Positions 35,284 to 43,565 of a DNA stretch of 64,000 nucleotides are shown piece after piece. Every line of letters starts with the position of its first letter. Within the stretch, counting starts at the first letter, position 1. The DNA comes from CAVVEQ01 sp963802095. Its GTDB lineage: Bacteria > Chloroflexota > Anaerolineae > Anaerolineales > Anaerolineaceae. The position numbers were made by a program, and so were the translations under genes. The notes beneath the pieces are model-generated. The model saw nothing but the letters and a program-made list of their open reading frames with translations, did not search any database and had not been told where the DNA came from. Location of the stretch: positions 248,001 through 312,000 of the forward strand of contig CAWDHI010000002.1 of the NCBI GenBank assembly GCA_963802095.1, in the 5' to 3' direction.

Positions 35284-38166
35284 ATGTCTGGAAACACGAT
35301 CCGAGTGGTCGGGGCGCGCGAGCACAATCTCAAAAACATCACCGTGGAGATCCCGCGCGATAAACTGGTGATCATCACCGGTCTCTCCGGCTCCGGGAAG
35401 AGCTCTCTGGCGTTCGATACCATCTTTGCCGAAGGGCAGCGCCGTTATGTGGAATCCCTCTCCGCTTATGCCCGGCAGTTTCTTGGACAGATGCAGAAAC
35501 CGGATGTAGATTATATCGAAGGGCTATCCCCGGCGGTTTCCATCGACCAAAAGGCAACTTCCCACAACCCGCGTTCCACGGTTGGCACCGTCACCGAAAT
35601 CTACGATTACCTGCGTCTGCTCTTTGCCCGCATCGGCATCCCGCACTGCCCGGTCTGCGGACGTGAGGTTGTCAAGCAGTCCGCCCAGGAGATCGTGGAT
35701 GCCATCGAACAACTGCCCGAGGACTCGCGGATTATGGTGCTAGCTCCAATCGTCCGCGGTCGAAAAGGCACCTACCAGGCAGTTTTCGAGGAGATCCGTA
35801 AAGCCGGATTTGTGCGCGCCCGGGTGGATGGCGAGATCCGCTCCCTGGATGAGGAGATCGAGCTCGACCGCTATAAGATCCACACCATCGAAGCCGTGGT
35901 GGACCGTCTTGTCATCTCCCACGGTGATGATGAAGAGGAAAACCGGCTTTCCCGATCGCGACTGACAGACTCGGTGGAAACAGCCCTTAAAGTGGGAGAA
36001 GGATACCTCACGATCCAGGATCTTTCAGGGGATTCCCCTCGTGATATCCTCTTTTCTGAGCACCTCGCCTGCCCCGAGCATGGAACCAGCCTGGGCGAGA
36101 TCGAACCGCGCACGTTTTCGTTTAATACCCCGCACGGCGCCTGCCCCGATTGCCAGGGACTGGGTTCCAAGCTGGAGATCGATCCGGAGATGATCATTCC
36201 CGATAAGGAACGCTCCTTCAACGATGGTGGTGTGGTGGCCATGGAGTGGGGTCCGCGCGAGAATGGCGGCTACTACTGGCAGATGGTTGAATCCGTCGCC
36301 AGGGAATATAAGATCGATCTGAACGCTCCTATCCGCACACTAAGCCCGGAGAAGATCAATTTGATCCTGTACGGCACAGGCTCACAGGAGCTGACCGTCA
36401 GCCTGGTGGGCCGTGACCGGCAGACCACCTTCAATACAACTTTTGAGGGCATCATTCCGAATTTGATGCGCCGGTATCGCGACACCCAGTCCGAATATAT
36501 CCGCAACAAGATCTCTGAATTCATGACCGATAAACCCTGCACCGCCTGTGGAGGCAAACGCCTGCGGGTGGAAGCCCTGGCAGTCACAATCGCGGATAGA
36601 AATATCATCGAAGTCACCACCTGGCCGGTGCTCACCACTCTCGAATGGGTCAAGAAGCTGGCCGGGGAGAACACCATCCTCACCTCGCGACAGAAGGCGA
36701 TCTCGGATAGGATCTTCAAGGAGATCATTTCCCGCCTGGGTTTCCTTGTCAACGTGGGGCTGGATTACCTCACCCTGCACCGTTCCGCTGGCAGCCTTTC
36801 CGGTGGGGAAGCACAGCGCATCCGCCTGGCAACCCAGGTCGGGTCCCGGCTCATGGGGGTTCTCTACGTACTGGATGAACCCTCCATCGGGTTGCATCCG
36901 CGGGATAATGCCCGCCTGCTGGAAACCCTTAAGGGGCTGCGGGATATCGGCAACACCGTCCTGGTGGTGGAGCACGATGAGGAAACCATCCGTTCCGCGG
37001 ATTGGATCGTCGACCTCGGCCCGCGTGCCGGCGAGCATGGTGGCAGGCTTGTTGCCGAAGGAACGGTTGCGGATATCCTTAAAAGCGAGGAATCGCTCAC
37101 CGGAGCCTATCTTTCCGGGCGGCTGCAGGTTCCCATACCGGCCGAGCGCAGAAAGGGTAACGGGAAGATCCTCCGCGTCGTAGGTGCAAGAACCAACAAC
37201 CTGAAAAACATCACTGTGGATATTCCTCTGGGGATGTTTGTCTGCATCACAGGCGTATCTGGTTCGGGTAAATCCACGCTGATGGTGGATGTACTCCATA
37301 ACGCCCTCGCCCACGACCTGATGGGTGCGCACACCCAACCGGGCGAATACGACCGCATCGAAGGCACCGAAAACCTCGATAAGATCATCAATATCGACCA
37401 ATCCCCCATCGGGCGAACACCCCGCTCCAATCCAGGCACCTATACCGGCATGTTCGATGAGATCCGTTCCCTTTTCGCTGAATTACCCGAGAGCAAGATC
37501 CGCGGTTATAAGACCGGTCGTTTCTCCTTCAATGTTCATGGCGGCCGCTGCGAAGCCTGCCAGGGGCAGGGTCAGCTCCGTATCGAAATGCAGTTCCTCC
37601 CGGATATCTACGTCCCCTGCGATATCTGCCACGGGTCGAGATTCAACCGCGAGACCCTGCAGGTGCATTTCAAAGGTCTTTCCATCGCTGATGTACTGGA
37701 TACCACGGTGGACCAGGGACTGGAAATGTTTGCAGCCATTCCCAACATCATGACCAAGCTTCGTACCCTGCATGAGGTCGGTCTGGGGTATATTAAGATC
37801 GGTCAACCTGCCACCACTCTTTCCGGTGGTGAAGCCCAGCGGGTCAAGCTGGCCAAGGAACTCTCCCGGCGCTCCACCGGAAAAACGCTATATGTTTTAG
37901 ACGAACCTTCGGTTGGATTGCACGCGGCGGATGTCCACATGTTGATAGAAGTTGTACAGCGTCTGGTGGATAGCGGCAACTCGGTGCTCATCATCGAGCA
38001 CAACCTGGATATTATTAAAGTATCCGATTACCTGATCGATCTCGGACCGGAGGGTGGCGACCGAGGTGGAGAGGTCATCGCCTGCGGCACCCCCGAAGAG
38101 ATCTGCGTTCTGGAAGCTTCCTACACCGGACAGTATTTGCGCAGTCACCTCGATCTCTGTAAATGA
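35284..38166 (+). CDS. uvrA: excinuclease ABC subunit A
   Basis: DNA-damage recognition ATPase of nucleotide excision repair. The 960 residues contain two ABC cassettes: Walker A GLSGSGKSSLAFDT and signature SLSGGEAQRIRLATQ in the first, GVSGSGKSTLMVDV and TLSGGEAQRVKLAKEL in the second. Zinc-binding cysteine sets are visible (CPVCGREV; CTACGGKRL; CEACQGQG with CDICHGSRF). REHNLKNI and TNNLKNI mark the two N-terminal strands. ATG at 35284 is preferred to the in-frame GTG at 35254, since homology starts there and AGGAGA lies between. Length and motifs are normal. Confidence 0.97.
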   Translation: MSGNTIRVVGAREHNLKNITVEIPRDKLVIITGLSGSGKSSLAFDTIFAEGQRRYVESLSAYARQFLGQMQKPDVDYIEGLSPAVSIDQKATSHNPRSTVGTVTEIYDYLRLLFARIGIPHCPVCGREVVKQSAQEIVDAIEQLPEDSRIMVLAPIVRGRKGTYQAVFEEIRKAGFVRARVDGEIRSLDEEIELDRYKIHTIEAVVDRLVISHGDDEEENRLSRSRLTDSVETALKVGEGYLTIQDLSGDSPRDILFSEHLACPEHGTSLGEIEPRTFSFNTPHGACPDCQGLGSKLEIDPEMIIPDKERSFNDGGVVAMEWGPRENGGYYWQMVESVAREYKIDLNAPIRTLSPEKINLILYGTGSQELTVSLVGRDRQTTFNTTFEGIIPNLMRRYRDTQSEYIRNKISEFMTDKPCTACGGKRLRVEALAVTIADRNIIEVTTWPVLTTLEWVKKLAGENTILTSRQKAISDRIFKEIISRLGFLVNVGLDYLTLHRSAGSLSGGEAQRIRLATQVGSRLMGVLYVLDEPSIGLHPRDNARLLETLKGLRDIGNTVLVVEHDEETIRSADWIVDLGPRAGEHGGRLVAEGTVADILKSEESLTGAYLSGRLQVPIPAERRKGNGKILRVVGARTNNLKNITVDIPLGMFVCITGVSGSGKSTLMVDVLHNALAHDLMGAHTQPGEYDRIEGTENLDKIINIDQSPIGRTPRSNPGTYTGMFDEIRSLFAELPESKIRGYKTGRFSFNVHGGRCEACQGQGQLRIEMQFLPDIYVPCDICHGSRFNRETLQVHFKGLSIADVLDTTVDQGLEMFAAIPNIMTKLRTLHEVGLGYIKIGQPATTLSGGEAQRVKLAKELSRRSTGKTLYVLDEPSVGLHAADVHMLIEVVQRLVDSGNSVLIIEHNLDIIKVSDYLIDLGPEGGDRGGEVIACGTPEEICVLEASYTGQYLRSHLDLCK

Positions 38167-38181
38167 CCTATCATAAGAGAA

Positions 38182-38216
38182 AATCTGGCCAGGGTAGCCC
38201 TGGCCAGATTCTTTAT
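38182..38216. terminator. bidirectional terminator after uvrA
   Basis: A perfect 13-bp stem: AATCTGGCCAGGG (38182-38194) and CCCTGGCCAGATT (38198-38210), with a TAG loop and T-rich flank. It separates convergent uvrA and the glycyl radical operon. Confidence 0.9.
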
Positions 38217-38259
38217 TGGGTCCGTCTTTTACCCTTGAAGACGGAGATCCGGGAAATAG

Positions 38260-39099
38260 CTAGAAATTGGTAACCGCTTTCAGAGGGATCTCCGGGTAGA
38301 TCTGGCTGTTTGCCGGCGGCATGGCGTTATAAACCCAGTTGATATCCACCGAGCCCATCTTTATACCCCGAACGCGTTTGTAGCCGTTGAAGATCCCGCG
38401 TGTTAGAACGCTTTCGATCCCCAGGTTCATGCAATAAACCGCCACCTGCGCTCCGCTTGGGATTTGCTCCAATTCATCATCGAAAACGCCGGTGGAAAAT
38501 GCAAGCCGGGTGCTATCCACAGCCTGGCACTGGATTATCGGGATGATCACCGGGAAACCATCCTCCCTTATGTAGGAGATGAATTTCAACCCATCCAACT
38601 GGTTGAACATCTTCTCGAGGAAAGGCTTCAGGATTCTTTCCTGCTTTCCCGACTTCAACCCACCCTTGGCAAGCATGGATTTCACTGCGGCAAAAATGAT
38701 CCCATTCATCGGCAGGGGGGCTTTTCCCGAGACCTCCAACAGGTCGAAGTAATGCACCGTGTTGATGCCAAAGTAGGTGTTGTAGCGGAACATAGGTATG
38801 CGATTCATCAATTCGTACTCGGGACCGCTCTTTTCCAGGTGAGTCCACTCCGCCCTTCCCCGCCAGAGGTTTTTATCGAAAGACATGATCAAGAATGCCA
38901 CTTTGTGGTTCTGCTGGATGTATTTCTTGCTCACCCCGGTCACGAATTCCCCAGCGATGAGTTCCTTTGGACCTTTCGCCTGCATCGAAGTGATCAGGGC
39001 TACGTGTGGCAACCCCTCCGGATTGACGCACACCAGTAACCCTACCTTTTCGCTGGGGGTAAAGGCTTTTATATCCTCGGGACTGAATTCCTGATTCAT
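38260..39099 (-). CDS. pyridoxamine-phosphate-oxidase-like FMN-binding protein
   Basis: A 279-residue soluble protein whose N-terminal half reads like the split-barrel FMN-binding fold (PSEKVGLLVCVNPEGLPHVALITS, then GEFVTGVSKKYIQQNHKVAFLIMS). The second half may hold a repeat of the fold (FISYIREDGFPVIIPIIQCQAVDS). No catalytic residues can be named. It is the third gene after the glycyl radical enzyme and its activase, 26 bp downstream, so it likely serves that pathway, for example by reduction of a product or by electron supply. ATG at 39099 is chosen from GGGAG spacing; an ATG six bases earlier is possible. Confidence 0.62.
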   Translation of the reverse strand: MNQEFSPEDIKAFTPSEKVGLLVCVNPEGLPHVALITSMQAKGPKELIAGEFVTGVSKKYIQQNHKVAFLIMSFDKNLWRGRAEWTHLEKSGPEYELMNRIPMFRYNTYFGINTVHYFDLLEVSGKAPLPMNGIIFAAVKSMLAKGGLKSGKQERILKPFLEKMFNQLDGLKFISYIREDGFPVIIPIIQCQAVDSTRLAFSTGVFDDELEQIPSGAQVAVYCMNLGIESVLTRGIFNGYKRVRGIKMGSVDINWVYNAMPPANSQIYPEIPLKAVTNF

Positions 39100-39125
39100 T
39101 ATCATTTTCTCCCTTCCCAAAATCT

Positions 39126-40160
39126 CTAACAACCACAGACAGGTTTAGGTGCTGCTGTTTGCAATTCCAATTCATCACTTTCAATCCGGGTGGAACCACT
39201 CACGTGCACGATATTGGCATTCACACCCGATTGCATAGCTGCTTCGCCAAGCGCAATCAATTCTTCCTGCCCAATGAGCGCCGAACCCTCGAATTCCCAC
39301 TCCATTCCTAGCCGGGTGTATTTATCCTTGCACAGGTTGTTGAACGCCAGCAGATCCCAGCGGGTTACTGCTTCACCTGCCACGCGGGTGATAAATTGGC
39401 CAATAGCGGTAATGTTATCGATCCGGGCGGTCTTTCCGGGGATTAGCGGGGTGCGGACCCAAAGTTCAAATTCCACCTTTTGTTGATCTCTCCGTCGGAC
39501 CACTTCGCGGAATGTGTCGAGAACGATATCCAGGGGAGCGCCAGTATATTCCAGGTGTCTCTCTGGATTCATTTCCTTCAGGTCGAATAAAACCAGGTCC
39601 GTGAAGGGGAGAACTGCATCCAGGGCATCCAGCTTGATGATCCCACAGGTATCTATGGCAGTGTGGTAACCGCGGCTCTTGATCTCCAGCAGTAAATCCG
39701 AAACAAACCGCCACTGCAGTGTAGCTTCCCCGCCGCTGATAGTAATGCCGCCATCCGATTGCGTAAAATATGCAGAATCCCTGAGAAGCTCATCTGCCAG
39801 ATCGGAAACTGCCCAGTCTTTTCCAAGCAGCTCCAGGGCGGTGGAAGGGCATTCCTCAGCACAGGTTCCACAGCCTTCGCACTTCTCCCGGTCGATGGTC
39901 ATGCCTTCTTCTGATAAGTGCAATCCGCCGTTCGGACAAGCGGCTTCACAAGTCCGGCAGCCAATACAGCGAATGCCGATCCATTGGATCTGAGGTTTGC
40001 TGGAGATGCTCTCGGGGTTATGGCACCACAGGCAGCGCATCGGGCATCCTTTCATGAACACCGTGGTACGAATGCCCGGGCCGTCCTCGGTGGACATCCG
40101 CTGGATCTCTAGCACTGTTCCTTTCAAGAGTGTAGCTTCGACCAACGAATCGCTCCTCAC
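39126..40160 (-). CDS. glycyl radical enzyme activating enzyme (radical SAM)
   Basis: Generates the glycyl radical on the enzyme encoded just upstream. Residues about 28-48 hold GPGIRTTVFMKGCPMRCLWCHNPE with the radical-SAM CxxxCxxC set. An inserted ferredoxin domain has two CxxCxxCxxxCP-type clusters (CIGCRTCEAACP and CEGCGTCAEECP), as in activases of glycerol dehydratase and arylacetate decarboxylase types. GGITISGGEATLQ is the SAM-binding GGE motif. The C-terminus ends in CGC, an uncommon tail. The annotated start GTG overlaps the preceding stop (GTGA); a TTG at 40145 with AGGAG upstream is an alternative start. Confidence 0.9.
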   Translation of the reverse strand: MRSDSLVEATLLKGTVLEIQRMSTEDGPGIRTTVFMKGCPMRCLWCHNPESISSKPQIQWIGIRCIGCRTCEAACPNGGLHLSEEGMTIDREKCEGCGTCAEECPSTALELLGKDWAVSDLADELLRDSAYFTQSDGGITISGGEATLQWRFVSDLLLEIKSRGYHTAIDTCGIIKLDALDAVLPFTDLVLFDLKEMNPERHLEYTGAPLDIVLDTFREVVRRRDQQKVEFELWVRTPLIPGKTARIDNITAIGQFITRVAGEAVTRWDLLAFNNLCKDKYTRLGMEWEFEGSALIGQEELIALGEAAMQSGVNANIVHVSGSTRIESDELELQTAAPKPVCGC

Positions 40161-42679
40161 ATGCGGTTGTGGCTGAGCCGCGCGATCACTTCGTCCTGCA
40201 GCTCTTTGCCCACGGTCACGAAATACGCGTTGTAACCTGTGATGCGTACCAGCAGGTGACGGTAATCCTGGGGGTGTTTCTGCGCGTCCATCAACATCTC
40301 CGCATCCAGCATGTTCACCTGCAGGGCTGTTCCGCCGTTTTCGATGGCTCCACGCAAAAAAGCTTTGAACTTCGAGCGGTGCTCCGGGTCACGCAGGATG
40401 GAAGGATTAAAGGTGATCGTGTGGCTGGCGCCGTTGGGCAGCGAGTTGTAATACTCCAGCCAATCGCCTTTGCCATCCGCAGCCTTGCCGCCCAGCACCT
40501 TGCCCACCGAATTCATATTGGCGGTCGGACCATTGATATCCGCGCCATTTGAAGGGCAGATGGCATTGGAAAGGTACATTCCTTTGGGGCGGCCGTCCGC
40601 GCTCGCAGCCAGGATGGGACCCTCTGAGATCCAGTAATTCCAGCTCAGCATACCGGGGCGGTACTGACGCCTGGTGCTGATAGTTTTATGCTTCCAGGTC
40701 TCTTCCGTCCATACATCCATCACATTCTTCGCCATTTCATCAGCGGTATCTTCGTCACGCCCATATTTGGGTGCCTTGTTCTTTGCTTTGGCCTGCAGCA
40801 CTTCATGACCAACCCAGTTATCCTTCAGGGCAGCGACCAATTCGGCCATAGTGCAGTCTTTGTGGTCGTAAACGAGGTACTTGATCGCCAGGAGCGAATC
40901 CACTGTGGTTGCGTAAGTCACCGCCTCCAGGGTGGTGAAGTTGATCTCCGCCCCTCCCTGGGTAATATCCAGTCCCTTTTCCGCGCAGCCCTTCACAAGG
41001 CAGCTCAAATAGGGTGTCGGGCAGAAGCCGGCTCGCACAGATTCGGTGTTCTCATAGTTCTGCACGCATTTGGTGATGATGTATTCAGTCTGGCGGGTAT
41101 ATGCCTGCCAAAATTCCTCCCAGGTCTTGAATTGGCAAGGATCCCCTGTCTCGGGACCGTCCTGGGTGATCTTCGAGGTTTTGCCCGTCATGGGATTGGT
41201 CACCGGCAGCATATCCTTTCCACCGGTCAGGGCAAGCTCCACCGCCTTCAAAAGGTTGATGTTGTTATCTACCGTGCCGGAACGGTCGTTACCCACCATG
41301 GTATTTTCCAGGCAGCCCACCCCGGCATAGTCCCAGACGTTACTTTCATTTATAAGATCTGTGCACTCTCCCCGCCTGGCTTCCAGCATCATCCCGGCCA
41401 TCGATCGCTCGTCAAAATTGATCAGGAATGGTGCTCCCTGGCTGGAGGAGATCATATCGACCACTTTATCGAGCAGCGCCTCGGAACTGCCCCGGCAGAG
41501 GCGCACGTTGGGTTTTGGTTCCAGGATGGGCGACATTTCATCAATTACTTCCAGGATCGCGAAGGTCAGATCGTTGCTCGCGTCTCGACCGTCCTTATCC
41601 ATTCCACCCAGGTTGATCAACTGCCCGAACGCAGCGGTAACCCCGTTGGGACCGTTGTTGATCATCGCGTCGTAAGCAGTGTTGCAGTGAAACCAGAAGC
41701 ACTTCATGATCTCTTTGCCGAACTCGCGGTCCATGCCCTCATCCAGGGATTTCTGCCAGTACGGGAATAAGTATTGATCGATCCTGCCGAGTGAGGTTCC
41801 CGCCCCCGGGTAATTCTCATCGGACATGATCAGCATATGGTTGAACCAGAGTGCCTGCATCGCCTCCCAAAAATTGGAGGCAGGTTCCCAGGGGACCTTT
41901 TCCAGGTTGGTGGCCATTTTTTCAAGCTCGCTCTTCCTGGCAGGGTCGGCTTCCTCTGCAGCCCTCTTTTTACAGAGTGCGGAGTATTTATCCGCCAATT
42001 CCTTAGGCATCATTGCGGCGGTCATCATCGCCCTATACTGAGCACCTTTGGCACCCTGCTTCTCATGTGGGTTTAGCTTTTCGTAGCGGGTTTGCAGATC
42101 GGCATGGATCCCTTTCCAACCGCGTTTAAGCGCGTCCTCATGCGCCGGGATCAGGTGCCCGCTGGTTGCTCCGGAATTGCCATAGCCATGATCATGGAAC
42201 CAGGTAGCCTGTTCCCGCGCGCCACCCGTGCCCATAATCCGTTTTTCATATTCAGTCGCTTCTTTCTCATCCAGGCAAAGCGAGGTGAGGATATTGAACC
42301 TCGCCCCCGCAAGCAAGTCGCCTGGCAGAATCTCCTGGGGCACATAGTTCACCATGACTTCCTTATTGAACCAGGCGCGCCTCTCAGTGATGCTCCAGTT
42401 CCAGAAATCCTTTGCAAGCTCGATACTACGAGCCTTGGCGCGGAAAGAACCTTTTATGGTGGTGAGCAACATGAATGCTTCCGGGACGATGTAATAGAGC
42501 GCTTCGTTATATTGCAAATCCCATGGCGTACCGGTACTCCAGGAGGACCAATCGTTCTTCCAGGTTCGGGTCACCCCCATAAAGTAAAAATCCCGCAGCC
42601 ATTTGATCCTCGGGCTAAGGTTAAAAGGTTTCTTGATTGCATACCGGGGTGCTTGGGTGGTAACTTCTGCCAGTGCCAT
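40157..42679 (-). CDS. glycyl radical enzyme, arylacetate decarboxylase-like
   Basis: An 840-residue PFL-like enzyme. C456 in GVGCLEN is the thiyl-radical cysteine, with the Glu two residues on that is common to dehydratases, decarboxylases and lyases but not to pyruvate formate-lyase. G815 in VRITGYNAYFVTV is the radical glycine. The blocks STGTPWDLQYNEALYYIVPE, WFHDHGYGNSGATSGHL and ENTMVGNDRSGTVD recall arylacetate decarboxylases (phenyl-, hydroxyphenyl-, indoleacetate) more than glycerol or choline enzymes, but this is from memory and no HpdC-like small subunit gene is present. AGGAGG precedes the ATG. Operon order is regulator, this gene, activase, FMN-like protein. Substrate unproven; strictly anaerobic chemistry. 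Confidence 0.82.
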   Translation of the reverse strand: MALAEVTTQAPRYAIKKPFNLSPRIKWLRDFYFMGVTRTWKNDWSSWSTGTPWDLQYNEALYYIVPEAFMLLTTIKGSFRAKARSIELAKDFWNWSITERRAWFNKEVMVNYVPQEILPGDLLAGARFNILTSLCLDEKEATEYEKRIMGTGGAREQATWFHDHGYGNSGATSGHLIPAHEDALKRGWKGIHADLQTRYEKLNPHEKQGAKGAQYRAMMTAAMMPKELADKYSALCKKRAAEEADPARKSELEKMATNLEKVPWEPASNFWEAMQALWFNHMLIMSDENYPGAGTSLGRIDQYLFPYWQKSLDEGMDREFGKEIMKCFWFHCNTAYDAMINNGPNGVTAAFGQLINLGGMDKDGRDASNDLTFAILEVIDEMSPILEPKPNVRLCRGSSEALLDKVVDMISSSQGAPFLINFDERSMAGMMLEARRGECTDLINESNVWDYAGVGCLENTMVGNDRSGTVDNNINLLKAVELALTGGKDMLPVTNPMTGKTSKITQDGPETGDPCQFKTWEEFWQAYTRQTEYIITKCVQNYENTESVRAGFCPTPYLSCLVKGCAEKGLDITQGGAEINFTTLEAVTYATTVDSLLAIKYLVYDHKDCTMAELVAALKDNWVGHEVLQAKAKNKAPKYGRDEDTADEMAKNVMDVWTEETWKHKTISTRRQYRPGMLSWNYWISEGPILAASADGRPKGMYLSNAICPSNGADINGPTANMNSVGKVLGGKAADGKGDWLEYYNSLPNGASHTITFNPSILRDPEHRSKFKAFLRGAIENGGTALQVNMLDAEMLMDAQKHPQDYRHLLVRITGYNAYFVTVGKELQDEVIARLSHNRM

Positions 42680-42692
42680 GATTTCCTCCTGA

Positions 42693-43421
42693 TCAGTCTT
42701 TCGATTGAATTCCAGATATGTAACCGCTGTACCCGTGTTCCAGCATTTTGATCATGATCCCATGCGCTTCTGTGGCATCCATTTGGTCTACTGCGGTGGT
42801 CAATTCTTCGTGGAATTTCACGACCTGCGGGTGGTTGCCAGGAAGGGAATAGAAAAGTGACGCGAAATTCACATAAAGCGGTCTGCATGAATTCAGTAGG
42901 AGCGGGTAAAAAATGTTCCCACTCGCCATGGCGATCAGGTGATGGAATTGAAAATCCAGAGAAGCTTGTTGAGAAGTATCAGCCGGGTTTACGGTCTTTT
43001 CCTGTTCTACCAAGCCGAGGAGTTCACTGACCTGATTTTCGCTGCGGTTCAATGCAGCCAGGCGTGCGCTTTCCACCTCGAAAAGCATGCGAAAATCCAT
43101 CGTGCTGTTCAGCAAGCTGGTTTCCAGGGTGCCTTCCTGATAATTCATCAGCGTGTTTAAAAGGGGAAGAGAGCCCTGCCGGCGGTAATCATTCACCACC
43201 GCCCCACCGGAAGAGTAGCGGGTGATCAAACCCTTCGCAGCCAGGTCGAGCAGCCCGTCATGGACGACAGGGCGACTGACCCCCAGCTTTTGAGCAAGAT
43301 CGCGTTCGGAGGGTAGTTTTTCGCCAATCATTAACTTACCGGTAAGGATCATCTCCTCGAAGCGAGTGATGAAATCCTCGACCAGTGTTCGCCTTTCCAA
43401 TCGCGGGAAATCTGAGTCCAT
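42693..43421 (-). CDS. GntR-family (FadR subfamily) regulator
   Basis: A 242-residue repressor. Residues about 10-75 are the winged helix (LTGKLMIGEKLPSERDLAQK, LGVSRPVVHDGLLDLAAKGLI). The rest is an all-helical FCD ligand domain with the metal-binding pattern D-x3-R (MDFRMLFEVESA) and later histidines (LDFQFHHLIAMASG). It lies 13 bp upstream of the glycyl radical gene on the same strand, and a FadR-type palindrome sits just before its own start, so it probably controls this operon in response to substrate. Confidence 0.88.
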   Translation of the reverse strand: MDSDFPRLERRTLVEDFITRFEEMILTGKLMIGEKLPSERDLAQKLGVSRPVVHDGLLDLAAKGLITRYSSGGAVVNDYRRQGSLPLLNTLMNYQEGTLETSLLNSTMDFRMLFEVESARLAALNRSENQVSELLGLVEQEKTVNPADTSQQASLDFQFHHLIAMASGNIFYPLLLNSCRPLYVNFASLFYSLPGNHPQVVKFHEELTTAVDQMDATEAHGIMIKMLEHGYSGYISGIQSKD

Positions 43422-43428
43422 GAGAAAT

Positions 43429-43439
43429 TGGTATTACCA
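43429..43439 (-). promoter_or_regulatory. FadR/GntR-type operator
   Basis: TGGTATTACCA fits the TNGTNNNACNA consensus of FadR-subfamily regulators and lies 8 bp upstream of the GntR start codon. It is the likely autoregulatory site for the glycyl radical operon. Confidence 0.65.
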
Positions 43440-43461
43440 CCAACCAGTTTAGCAATTCCTT

Positions 43462-43498
43462 AAAAGAAAGTCAAGCAGGAAAATCTTTCCACTTGACT
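43462..43498 (-). terminator. hairpin downstream of the GntR promoter region, facing GntR
   Basis: On the minus strand AGTCAAG (43498-43492) pairs with CTTGACT (43475-43469), with a nested GGAAA/TTTCC stem, followed by TTCTTTT. It should end transcription of the upstream oxidoreductase gene. Confidence 0.78.
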
Positions 43499-43565
43499 GT
43501 CATAACGATCGGATGAACCTAATTCTCTGAGATTATCCTTTTTGCTGTCTTCGTCGCGCCTTCCA

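Noticed and set aside
36382..37401. A 339-codon open frame opposite uvrA
   Set aside because: Antisense to conserved UvrA motifs; no support of its own.
40688..41770. A 360-codon open frame opposite the glycyl radical gene
   Set aside because: It is antisense to the conserved catalytic region of the enzyme and has no recognisable domain or ribosome site.
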